A stretch of DNA of 36,004 bases, taken from Methylotenera sp. GTDB lineage: Bacteria > Pseudomonadota > Gammaproteobacteria > Burkholderiales > Methylophilaceae. The DNA is taken from the NCBI GenBank assembly GCA_023259635.1, contig JALRGX010000018.1, forward strand, positions 1 to 36,004, written 5' to 3'. The notes below the pieces were generated by a model that saw only the letters and a program-made list of their open reading frames with translations, made no database searches and was not told the origin of the DNA. How positions within the stretch are numbered: position 1 is the stretch's first letter; each line of letters starts with the position of its first letter. A program made the translations under genes and the position numbers. Below, piece after piece: positions 1-7,649 of this stretch.

Positions 1-339
1 CGAGGCTGGATTGGTGACTATGTCGATGCCAATAACTTTTTGGATTTGTTCATTACCGATGGTGGCAACAACAATACCCACTACAGCGACCCCGTCTATG
101 ACGATCTGATTCTGTATCGCGCCCCAAAGGCGGAAACCCGAGAGGAGCGCTATCGCTTGTTCACCGAGGCAGAGAGTATGCTGATGGACGAGATGCCCAT
201 CATTCCCATCTACACCTACACGTGGAAGCACCTCATTCACCCAAGCGTCGAGGGCATGTACCCCAACCTCATGGATTCTTTAAATCTTAAATACGTTCGG
301 CTGGTATCTGACCGACACCTGCCTGAGGCGCTACGCTAA
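1..339 (+). CDS. Peptide/oligopeptide ABC transporter substrate-binding protein, C-terminal fragment (5' truncated by window edge)
   Basis: Open frame from base 1 (RGWIGDYVDANNFLDLFITDGGNNNTHYSDPVYDDLI...EMPIIPIYTYTWKHL) resembles the C-terminal part of OppA/SBP_bac_5 proteins; TAA stop at 337-339. Confidence 0.8.
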   Translation, partial: RGWIGDYVDANNFLDLFITDGGNNNTHYSDPVYDDLILYRAPKAETREERYRLFTEAESMLMDEMPIIPIYTYTWKHLIHPSVEGMYPNLMDSLNLKYVRLVSDRHLPEALR

Positions 340-505
340 TGCTGCGATTCATCCTTATACGCTTGTTGCAGGCGCTGGAGCATCCCCGGGCGGAAGATCT
401 GGACGGTGCCCGAACCCTCTTTTTTCGCCTCATAAAGCGCAAGATCGGCGCATTTATATAAATAATCGGTACGGGTTTCCCGGTCAGAGATAACAATCCC
501 GATGC
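336..505 (-). pseudogene. C-terminal tail of a GGDEF (diguanylate cyclase) protein, fused in frame to a porin fragment
   Basis: CIGIVISDRETRTDYLYKCADLALYEAKKEGSGTVQIFRP is the characteristic end of a GGDEF domain (SIGIA...ADxALYxAKxxGR). No upstream GGDEF half is present; the frame continues into an unrelated porin. Confidence 0.75.
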
Positions 506-1397
506 AGGCATCAATATTTTTATCACCGCCTGAGTAATCCTGCTGTTTCGCATATTCAGCGGTGTAAAGAATCTTCCAGTCATCATTCAGCTTACTAGCA
601 CCATCTAAACGTAGCCCTAAAGTACGGTTAGATTGATTTGCATTGTCATCTCCCAGCCATGCCTTGCCATAACCCAGATCATCAAAACTGGAGAAATAGC
701 CATAACCGGTAAGTGATGCTGTTGGTGAAAAGTGATATTTGATATTGGCAATATCAAGCGCGCCATCAGTACGCAGCTTAGTGTTGATTTGACGTACAGA
801 TTCATAATGCGCCAATCTGATATCGGTATTGGCAATAGATTTATTTAAAACCGATATGCCATCAAAAACTTGCATCACCTGACGGAAACCGATGTCGCCG
901 ATAAACCTGACGTTATCCAGGTTAACTTGCTGGCGTCCAAGTTTGATGTTGGTGTTATCAATCGCACTGATATCTACATATAGTTGATTAATGCCGGTGT
1001 AGCTTGGATCTATTATTTTTGCGTAACTAACATTGCGTGGCTGGTTTGAATATGCATAGATTGGGCCGCTGTAAGGTACGCCATCATTAAAATGATCCTG
1101 AAGTTTTGAAACATCAATTAACTGGGCACTGATATTGAAACCATTAAATGCAGCGGTCTGCCATCCGATCAGGCTGCGAAGCGTTGTTCCATTTGCTGCT
1201 GTGATTCCGTCCTGGTCCACGTGTTCATAACGCAGGCGAAAACTGCTAAGATTCTTGCCATTTTCTACCGCCTCAATAAAACTTTCCGCATTGGCGCTGT
1301 CTGCCTGCGCTTGTGCTGACATAAGCGTTGCACATGCCAATAAACCAGAACTCATTTTTATCATCTGATTCTTAAACCGTTGTTGAGAATTTTTCAT
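506..1397 (-). pseudogene. Outer-membrane porin (alginate-export-like family), N-terminal part, C-terminus missing
   Basis: Signal peptide MKNSQQRFKNQMIKMSSGLLACATLMSAQAQA followed by porin-like sequence (SFRLRYEHVDQDG, KLGRQQVNLDNVRFIGDIGFRQVMQVFDG, YGYFSSFDD, YAKQQDYSGGDKNIDA), which stops abruptly at the GGDEF tail. Start at 1397 is preceded by AAAAGGACAACAA. Confidence 0.7.
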
Positions 1398-1425
1398 TTG
1401 TTGTCCTTTTATAAAAATTGATGAA

Positions 1426-2562
1426 CTATGCATGGATATCAAATTGATTTGCATAAGCGTCAGGATTACTGCCATTCCAGACCGTGCCGTCGATTAATTT
1501 GCTAGCTCGCATTGGGGATTCTGGAATCGAAATATCCATTGCGTTTGCAGCGTCCTGATAAAGGTCAATACGATTTACTTTCCGGGAAATGGCAAGATAA
1601 TCAGGCGCCACATTTAACAGGCCCCAGCGCTTGAACTGTGTCAAGAACCACATGGCATCAGAAAGATAAGGAAAATTTACTTTTCCTTCATCGAAGAACT
1701 TAATCGCATTGGCATCTTGCCACTGGCTGCCGTTACCGTTGTCGTATTGGCCTACGAAACGGTCATGAATGACTTGCTCCGGTGCATTCACATAATCTTT
1801 ACCTGACAACAGTGTTGTAACTGCAGAGCGATTTACCATCACATCCAGATAGCGGCAGGATTCCAGTGTTGCCATGATCATTGCGCGACAAGTGTCTGGG
1901 TAGCAGGCTGCAAACTCTGCTGTAACTCCCAGTACTTTCTCCGGGTGATCTGCCCAAATATCCTGACTGGTAGCGACCGTAAATCCTACATTGTCATAAA
2001 CTGCACGCGCATTCCATGGTTCGCCTGCACAATATCCGGCTACATTTCCGACGCTGATATTCGAAACCATTTGAGGTGGTGGCACGACCGTGGTTTTGAT
2101 GTCTTGTAAAGGGTTTATGCCATGACTAGCCAGCCAGTAATACAACCACATCGCATGCGTTCCGGTTGGAAAGGTTTGTGCAAAAGTGAGTTTTGAAGAA
2201 TGCTGTTTAACGAACTGACTGAGTTCAGTGCCGTTAATGATGCCTAAGGTTTTTAACTGGTTAGATAAAGTGATGCCTTGGCCATTCTGGTTCAGCGTCA
2301 TCAAGACTGACATTTCTTTTTGCTGCCCGCCGATTCCAAGCTCAACCCCATAGATCATGCTGTAAAGTGCGTGCGATGCATGCAGGTCACCACTGATTAA
2401 CTTATCGCGAACTGCAGCCCACGAAGCTTCCTTATTAAGATTAATCTTGATGCCGTATTTCTGGTCGAACCCCAGGTAAGAGGCGATCACTAACGGAGCG
2501 CAATCCGTAAGTGCTATAAATCCTATATTTACTGCCTCAAGTTCTGGCTTAAATAGATACAT
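1426..2562 (-). CDS. nasS: NrtA/NasS-family nitrate-binding protein without signal peptide; probable cytoplasmic nitrate sensor NasS
   Basis: MYLFKPELEAVNIGFIALTDCAPLVIASYLGFDQKYGIKINLNKEASWAAVRDKL is typical of NrtA/CmpA/NasS; no signal peptide or lipobox from the likely start at 2562 (preceded by GATTGAGGTTAGTGAA). Adjacent to nasT. The ORF track start at 2631 would run through the leader RNA. Confidence 0.8.
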   Translation of the reverse strand: MYLFKPELEAVNIGFIALTDCAPLVIASYLGFDQKYGIKINLNKEASWAAVRDKLISGDLHASHALYSMIYGVELGIGGQQKEMSVLMTLNQNGQGITLSNQLKTLGIINGTELSQFVKQHSSKLTFAQTFPTGTHAMWLYYWLASHGINPLQDIKTTVVPPPQMVSNISVGNVAGYCAGEPWNARAVYDNVGFTVATSQDIWADHPEKVLGVTAEFAACYPDTCRAMIMATLESCRYLDVMVNRSAVTTLLSGKDYVNAPEQVIHDRFVGQYDNGNGSQWQDANAIKFFDEGKVNFPYLSDAMWFLTQFKRWGLLNVAPDYLAISRKVNRIDLYQDAANAMDISIPESPMRASKLIDGTVWNGSNPDAYANQFDIHA

Positions 2563-2580
2563 TTCACTAACCTCAATCAA

Positions 2581-2641
2581 TAAAAAACAAAAAAGGCGTC
2601 CCTGCAGCCGGTTAAAAAATAACCATCGCAAGGACGCCTTT
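2581..2641 (-). terminator. Intrinsic terminator (attenuator) in the nasS leader
   Basis: Minus strand: AAAGGCGTCC (2641-2632) pairs perfectly with GGACGCCTTT (2601-2592), with internal hairpin GGTTA-TTTTT-TAACC, followed by TTTTGTTTTTTA. Confidence 0.9.
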
Positions 2642-2650
2642 GTCCGATGG
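2623..2650 (-). promoter_or_regulatory. ANTAR-substrate hairpin P2 (antiterminator), hexaloop AAAGGC
   Basis: Minus strand 5'-CCATC GGAC [AAAGGC] GTCC TTGC GATGG-3': hexaloop with A1 and G4. The loop plus 3' inner stem (AAAGGCGTCC) is exactly the 5' arm of the terminator. Confidence 0.8.
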
Positions 2651-2679
2651 GCAATAAATTGCCCTTAACTCTTATATAA

Positions 2680-2709
2680 CGCTATTAATTCCTCATTGAA
2701 TCAATAGCG
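2680..2709 (-). promoter_or_regulatory. ANTAR-substrate hairpin P1, hexaloop AATGAG
   Basis: Minus strand 5'-CGCTATTGATTC [AATGAG] GAATTAATAGCG-3': 12-pair stem including one G-U, hexaloop with A1 and G4. Confidence 0.85.
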
Positions 2710-2728
2710 AGCATCTAAAACTTATGTA

Positions 2729-3304
2729 TTAAACTGGCTTCGTTGCCATTTCTATTACATCTTTTGCCAAATCTGCAATACGTTTGTTTTGACGCATTGC
2801 TATGCTACGTAACATTGCATATGCATGATCCTCATCAAAACCATGCTCTTTCATTAGCAAACCCTTGGCTTTTTCAAGCACTTTACGCTCGGCTAATTTA
2901 ACCTTGGTTTGACCAAGCTCATCTCTTAACAGCTTAACTTCTTCAAATCTTATAACCGCCGCATTAATAACCGGTGTCAGGCTCTCGCTTGGCAAGCTGC
3001 CAACTACATAAGCAGAAACACCAGCTTTGATTGCTTCACGCATTTTTTTTATATCGCCATCATGCGTAAACATCACAATCGGTTTTGGTACATTCTGGTT
3101 CATTACACACAGGTTCTCCAAAGTGTCGCGACTTGGAGAGTCTGTATCAATAATCACAATGTCTGGTCTCAATTCACAAACTGCATCATCAAGGTTGGCG
3201 GTACTGTTTAAATGTGCAATTACCTGATATCCAGCTTCAATTAATAATTGCTTTAATGGAGCAACCCTCAACCAATCATCATCTACCAACATTACAGAGA
3301 GCAT
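2729..3304 (-). CDS. nasT: NasT-like response regulator: REC domain plus C-terminal ANTAR RNA-binding domain
   Basis: MLSVMLVDDDWLRVAPLKQLLIEAGY... with IIDTDSP receiver motif and ERKVLEKAKGLLMKEHGFDEDHAYAMLRSIAMRQNKRIADLAKDVIEMA ANTAR signature. Likely start 3304 (ORF track start 3355). Confidence 0.88.
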   Translation of the reverse strand: MLSVMLVDDDWLRVAPLKQLLIEAGYQVIAHLNSTANLDDAVCELRPDIVIIDTDSPSRDTLENLCVMNQNVPKPIVMFTHDGDIKKMREAIKAGVSAYVVGSLPSESLTPVINAAVIRFEEVKLLRDELGQTKVKLAERKVLEKAKGLLMKEHGFDEDHAYAMLRSIAMRQNKRIADLAKDVIEMATKPV

Positions 3305-3466
3305 GTGTAACCCAAACAAAGCATTTTTATTGATATCAAGCAACATGTATGCCAACGTTAACTTTAAATCATAACCATATGAAATATAATGAAAAGTTAA
3401 TAATATTAATGATCGGGTGATGATTTGGTGTAATTTTCCGATGCACTATTGATGTGCAATTGCACC

Positions 3467-3633
3467 TAAATAAACTGAAGAAAACATGGAATAAGTGCCT
3501 ACGCAAACAAATTGCAGCGTTGCAAGGTGTTCGCAACTTCGCTATATACCGCAACTATTCCGGCTCCAGCGTTCCGTTCGCTTGGTGCTTTATCTCGCTC
3601 GACGACTTATTCCATGTTTCCTTAACTTATTTA
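3467..3633. repeat. Inverted-repeat element with structured interior (MITE-like or ncRNA-like)
   Basis: Left arm TAAATAAACTGAAGAAAACATGGAATAAGT (3467-3496) versus right arm reverse complement TAAATAAGTTAAGGAAACATGGAATAAGT (3605-3633); 15-bp perfect core AAACATGGAATAAGT; internal hairpins GTTGC...GCAAC and CCAGCG...CGCTTGG. Confidence 0.6.
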
Positions 3634-3938
3634 TATTGGAGGCAAAATTCAATTTAATGATACTTGCCTGCCGATTTGTTGATTCCAACAAAGATAAATT
3701 CAAAACTTCTACAAATAAAATATATATTTATACAATTAAATAGCGTTTATTTTTAATGTCTAAATACCGTTAATTCTGGCAGGTAAACTATGTATGTGGA
3801 GTGATTATTTTTTTATTTGTTGACATGTACTTGTAGACAGTTTTATATATTTAACCAATTGATTTAATAATGTTTAAATTCAAATACCCCCTGCACCTTC
3901 ATAACAATCAAGCAAAAATAGACAGTTAAATAATATGC

Positions 3939-3966
3939 TTGACAATGCGTTTTTAATCTGTATATT
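3939..3966 (+). promoter_or_regulatory. Sigma70-like promoter for the MerR-cyclase gene
   Basis: TTGACA (3939-3944), 16-nt spacer, TATATT (3961-3966), 25 nt upstream of the ATG at 3991. Confidence 0.55.
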
Positions 3967-3990
3967 TAAAATTGTCTAAATGATGGGTTA

Positions 3991-5562
3991 ATGGATGCGA
4001 TAATGATTACTAGTAAATATTTACTGGAACAGACCGGACTTTCCCGTGCTACTTTAAATAACTACATTAGCTTAGGATTATTACCTAAGCCTGTGGTTAA
4101 ACGTATCGCAGCTGAGCCTGGAGCCAGGCTTACAACTTTGGGGTATTTCCCGGATTGGGTATTGAGCCGTATTCAACTGATTCAATCCTTAAAAAAACAA
4201 GGGTTGACTATGAATGCTATCAGCCAGCAAATATCATCAGAGAATAACGCTCTGCCCCTCTTGAATGAAGAACTGTCAGAAAAATACAGCGTATATGCAG
4301 TTGATACTTCAACGGATCATAAAAAGTCATCCTTAGAAAAGGAGCGTGATATGTCCTTGAATAACCCTCCCACAAAGATTCATTCACAAGAATCTCTAAA
4401 CGTGTCAATTGATAGCATTCCCTACCCTGCATATATGATTAATTATGAATGCGGGCTGGTATGGCTAAATACCGCAGCTCAGCAATCCTTATTCACAGGT
4501 GCAGTTATCCCGGACCGTGCGGAAGATCGATCCATTATTCAGAAGTTACTTGAATGGGCTGGAAATTTAGATGCTACTGACAAAGAACTGTTATTTAAAT
4601 CACATTTTAATGTTGTAAAGCATCGGTTATCTAAAGACACGCTATCCAGAACCATTCTATCTTTGCCGCTGGAAGAAAGGCAATGGCTGGAAAACTGTTA
4701 CGACCAATCAGATCCGCCTGAAAATACATTAATACAGGATACAACGCTGCATCATTGGACTAATGTTAATAAACGTATTATTTCCATTAGCTTTAGAGAG
4801 GGTGTACTTTTCACTTATGCTCCCCAGAGTGCAGATTCTAATCAATTGCTTGAATGGTTATCACATCGCGACTCGGTAATTCGAACACTTCTTAGCCAGC
4901 GACTTCCGGTTCTGACGCCAGTGGTTGCTATGGTTGCTGATTTGCAGAATTCTGTCCGTATCTGTTCAGAGCTTCCACCAGATGAATATTTTCAATTAAT
5001 CAATGAAGTTTGGTCTGCACTTGATCCAGTTTTCAGGGAATACTATGGAGCATATGGGAAGCATACCGGTGATGGTATGGTCTATTATTTCTTTCCGCAG
5101 CCCGATAGCAACTACATCATGAATGCGGTTTTATGTGCGTGCAGGATTCGCGAGTGCATGAAAGTGATTAGCCATAAGTGGGCACTTAAAAAGGGATGGA
5201 CCAATCAGTTGTTTATGAACATAGGCCTTAATGAAGGAGAGGAATGGCTGGGCACATTTAAAACCAATACCAGCTATGAACTTGTCGTTTTAGGGGAAAC
5301 AATTAATATTTGCAGCAGACTTTCTGATTTTGCCAAGTATGGTGAAATTTGGGCCACTAAGAACTTGGTAAGTAAGCTAAATCATTCAGAACGGGACTTG
5401 TTGGACTATGGCGTTACGCGCAAAACATTAGACCAGGATGTCTTTGTTTCAAATAGCTATGCCCAGATATCCACGTTGATTGATAAAGATAATTTGAAGC
5501 ATATGAAGCTGATAGATATTTCAAGTGCAGCCGTAACCCAAATACGCGCCATTAAACAATAA
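3991..5562 (+). CDS. MerR-type HTH N-terminus + PAS-like region + class III adenylate/guanylate cyclase domain
   Basis: N-term MITSKYLLEQTGLSRATLNNYISLGLLPKP...LTTLGYFPDWVLSRIQLIQSLKKQGLTMNAI (MerR-like HTH); middle SIPYPAYMINYECGLVWLNTAAQ (PAS-like); C-term VAMVADLQNSVRI, GKHTGDGMVYYF, LVVLGETINICSRL (class III cyclase motifs). Confidence 0.75.
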   Translation: MDAIMITSKYLLEQTGLSRATLNNYISLGLLPKPVVKRIAAEPGARLTTLGYFPDWVLSRIQLIQSLKKQGLTMNAISQQISSENNALPLLNEELSEKYSVYAVDTSTDHKKSSLEKERDMSLNNPPTKIHSQESLNVSIDSIPYPAYMINYECGLVWLNTAAQQSLFTGAVIPDRAEDRSIIQKLLEWAGNLDATDKELLFKSHFNVVKHRLSKDTLSRTILSLPLEERQWLENCYDQSDPPENTLIQDTTLHHWTNVNKRIISISFREGVLFTYAPQSADSNQLLEWLSHRDSVIRTLLSQRLPVLTPVVAMVADLQNSVRICSELPPDEYFQLINEVWSALDPVFREYYGAYGKHTGDGMVYYFFPQPDSNYIMNAVLCACRIRECMKVISHKWALKKGWTNQLFMNIGLNEGEEWLGTFKTNTSYELVVLGETINICSRLSDFAKYGEIWATKNLVSKLNHSERDLLDYGVTRKTLDQDVFVSNSYAQISTLIDKDNLKHMKLIDISSAAVTQIRAIKQ

Positions 5563-5567
5563 AATAA

Positions 5568-5594
5568 AAAAGCAGCTCAAAATGAGCTGCTTTT
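5568..5594. terminator. Bidirectional terminator between convergent genes
   Basis: AAAAGCAGCTC AAAAT GAGCTGCTTTT; the minus-strand continuation is TTTATTTTATTG. Confidence 0.75.
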
Positions 5595-5624
5595 GGGGAA
5601 AGTGACTAATAAATAATAGAGGCG

Positions 5625-6005
5625 TTATCTATTATTGAAAAATGCAATATTCATTACTTTATCATTTACCAGCGTAAGTTCAGTTTCTTTGTATGTATGT
5701 TTTGGATCGTACTTAACAATATTCTTGTAGTACCACATTTCAACTTGCACAGGTTTAGATTTTGATTCATCCGCTCCGGCTTTTAGTAACATTGAGTTAG
5801 CACCTGCTGGTTTTACTGAAAGCTCTTTTTTGAAGGGCTGACCAAGTTTTTCAACAACGACTTTTTTGGATTTTCCGCTGAAGGTATTTAAAAATTCATT
5901 TTCAGTGTAGTTTTTTTTCGGTGGTGCTGCATTCACAATTGAAATTGTGGCGAGTAAACAAGCCGCCATCGCAAAACTTAATAATTTTTTTATAGTAAAT
6001 TGCAT
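5625..6005 (-). CDS. Small secreted protein, possibly BamE/SmpA-like fold
   Basis: Signal peptide MQFTIKKLLSFAMAACLLATISIVNA; VVVEKLGQPFKKE...VEMWYYKNIV...TELTLVNDKVMNIAFFN resembles the BamE/OmlA layout. RBS TTGGAGATAAAG before 6005. Confidence 0.55.
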   Translation of the reverse strand: MQFTIKKLLSFAMAACLLATISIVNAAPPKKNYTENEFLNTFSGKSKKVVVEKLGQPFKKELSVKPAGANSMLLKAGADESKSKPVQVEMWYYKNIVKYDPKHTYKETELTLVNDKVMNIAFFNNR

Positions 6006-6081
6006 CTTTATCTCCAAAATTTAGCCTTTCATTATCTCATTTATTGAGACTTAAGCATAACGTTTGACAGAACATTGACGT

Positions 6082-6849
6082 TTACATTGGCAACTGTAAC
6101 CTCAATCCGTCATAGCCCACAAAAACATTATCGGGTAACTGTGAACTAAGTGTGCTGTATTCCATATCATGAGTCATGTGAATCAAATAAGTGGATTTAG
6201 CTCCTATCTGACCGGCATACGCTAAACTTTGTTCCAGATTGATATGACTATAATGTGCGGTATACCTTAAGCAATCCAATAACAGGATATCTACCCCCTT
6301 TAACAGATCAAACGAAGTTTCAGGGATCATTGAAACATCGGTGATATAGGCAATGTTTCCTATCCTGTAACCATATATATCGCTGTTGCCATGTTTGACT
6401 GGAATTGGTGTGATTAACTGATCGAATAAATAGAATGTTGCTTTAACGGGGTTTGTTTTCAATATAGGCAAATCCCAGAAATTGCCAACTTCACGCAATG
6501 TGTAACCAAATTTGTCTGCAATATGCATCATCGCTTCCGGGCTGCCGTATAACGGTATCTGGGTGCGCTGGATCTGACAGAACGCCCTCAAATCATCAAT
6601 TCCGTGTATATGGTCTGCATGGGTATGTGTATATAACACCGCATCCACCTGCGAGAGCCCTTCCCTTAAAGCTTGCTGGCGTAAATCCGGGCCGGTATCT
6701 ATCAATATGGTCTTTCCGTTGTCCAGCTCAATTACGCTGGAGCAACGTGTCCTATGATTTCTATTGTCAGAGGACCTGCACGTATCGCACAGGCAGCCAA
6801 CCACAGGCGTGCCTGCGCTAGAGCCTACTCCCAGCATTGTCAACTGCAC
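6082..6849 (-). CDS. MBL-fold metallohydrolase (PhnP-like)
   Basis: MLGVGSSAGTPVVGCLCDTCRSSD, HTHADHIHGIDDLR metal-binding motif. Confidence 0.85.
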   Translation of the reverse strand: MQLTMLGVGSSAGTPVVGCLCDTCRSSDNRNHRTRCSSVIELDNGKTILIDTGPDLRQQALREGLSQVDAVLYTHTHADHIHGIDDLRAFCQIQRTQIPLYGSPEAMMHIADKFGYTLREVGNFWDLPILKTNPVKATFYLFDQLITPIPVKHGNSDIYGYRIGNIAYITDVSMIPETSFDLLKGVDILLLDCLRYTAHYSHINLEQSLAYAGQIGAKSTYLIHMTHDMEYSTLSSQLPDNVFVGYDGLRLQLPM

Positions 6850-6873
6850 GGGATATTTCCTTGGGAGAAATTA

Positions 6874-7644
6874 TTAAGAATGGGCATGCTTGAACAGGTT
6901 GAAGAAGTTCTGCGTTGTTGCTGCTGTCACTTCTTCCAGGGATATTCCGCGTAATTTTGCGATTTCTTCAGCCACATATTTAACATAGCTAGGTTGGTTG
7001 ATTTTTCCGCGATATGGAATTGGCGCTAGGTATGGCGAATCGGTTTCTACCAGAACTCTGTCTAGCGGCACTTGTTTCGCAACCTCTTTAATAGCAGCTG
7101 CATTTTTAAAAGTAACAATTCCCGAAAAAGATATGTAAAAGCCAAGTTCTATTGATTGCATTGCTACATCCAGGCTTTCTGTAAAACAATGCATTACACC
7201 GCCAACCTGCTTGGCATTTTCTTCACGCATGATACGCAAGGTATCTTCTGCCGCATTACGGGTATGGATAACCAATGGCTTATTGCACGCTATCGCAGCG
7301 CGGATATGATTGCGAAAACGAGTACGCTGCCATTCCAGGTCACCAGTCAGCCTGAAATAATCCAGACCAGTTTCACCGATTGCAATCACTTTGGGATGGC
7401 TTGCCAACTTCACCAATTCTTCAACAGTTGGCTCATCTATATCTTCATAATCCGGGTGAACTCCCACAGATGCAAAGAAATGAGGGTTATTTTCTGCAAG
7501 TGCCAACACTTGGGGAAAATCAGGCAAAGTTACAGAAATACAAAGGGCGTACCCTACCCCGTTATCCTGCATGGATTGTTTGATGGCGGGTAGGTTGGCA
7601 GCAAGCTCTGGAAAGTTTAAATGGCAGTGTGAATCAACAAGCAT
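6874..7644 (-). CDS. TatD family metal-dependent hydrolase
   Basis: MLVDSHCHLNFPEL, IGETGLDYFR, VLVETDSPYLAPIPYRGK motifs. Confidence 0.93.
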   Translation of the reverse strand: MLVDSHCHLNFPELAANLPAIKQSMQDNGVGYALCISVTLPDFPQVLALAENNPHFFASVGVHPDYEDIDEPTVEELVKLASHPKVIAIGETGLDYFRLTGDLEWQRTRFRNHIRAAIACNKPLVIHTRNAAEDTLRIMREENAKQVGGVMHCFTESLDVAMQSIELGFYISFSGIVTFKNAAAIKEVAKQVPLDRVLVETDSPYLAPIPYRGKINQPSYVKYVAEEIAKLRGISLEEVTAATTQNFFNLFKHAHS

Positions 7645-7649
7645 ATGAA

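Noticed and set aside
2563-2631. Extended N-terminus of the nasS ORF (start at 2631)
   Set aside because: It would translate the terminator/antiterminator leader; a good RBS and family-like start exist at 2562.
3467-3633. Integron attC site as an explanation for the inverted repeat
   Set aside because: No RYYYAAC/GTTRRRY core pair at the ends and no integrase gene in the window.
3454-3743. ORFs at 3454..3657 and 3495..3743 (+)
   Set aside because: They lie across the inverted-repeat element, overlap each other in different frames, have no recognisable domain and no good RBS; most likely spurious.
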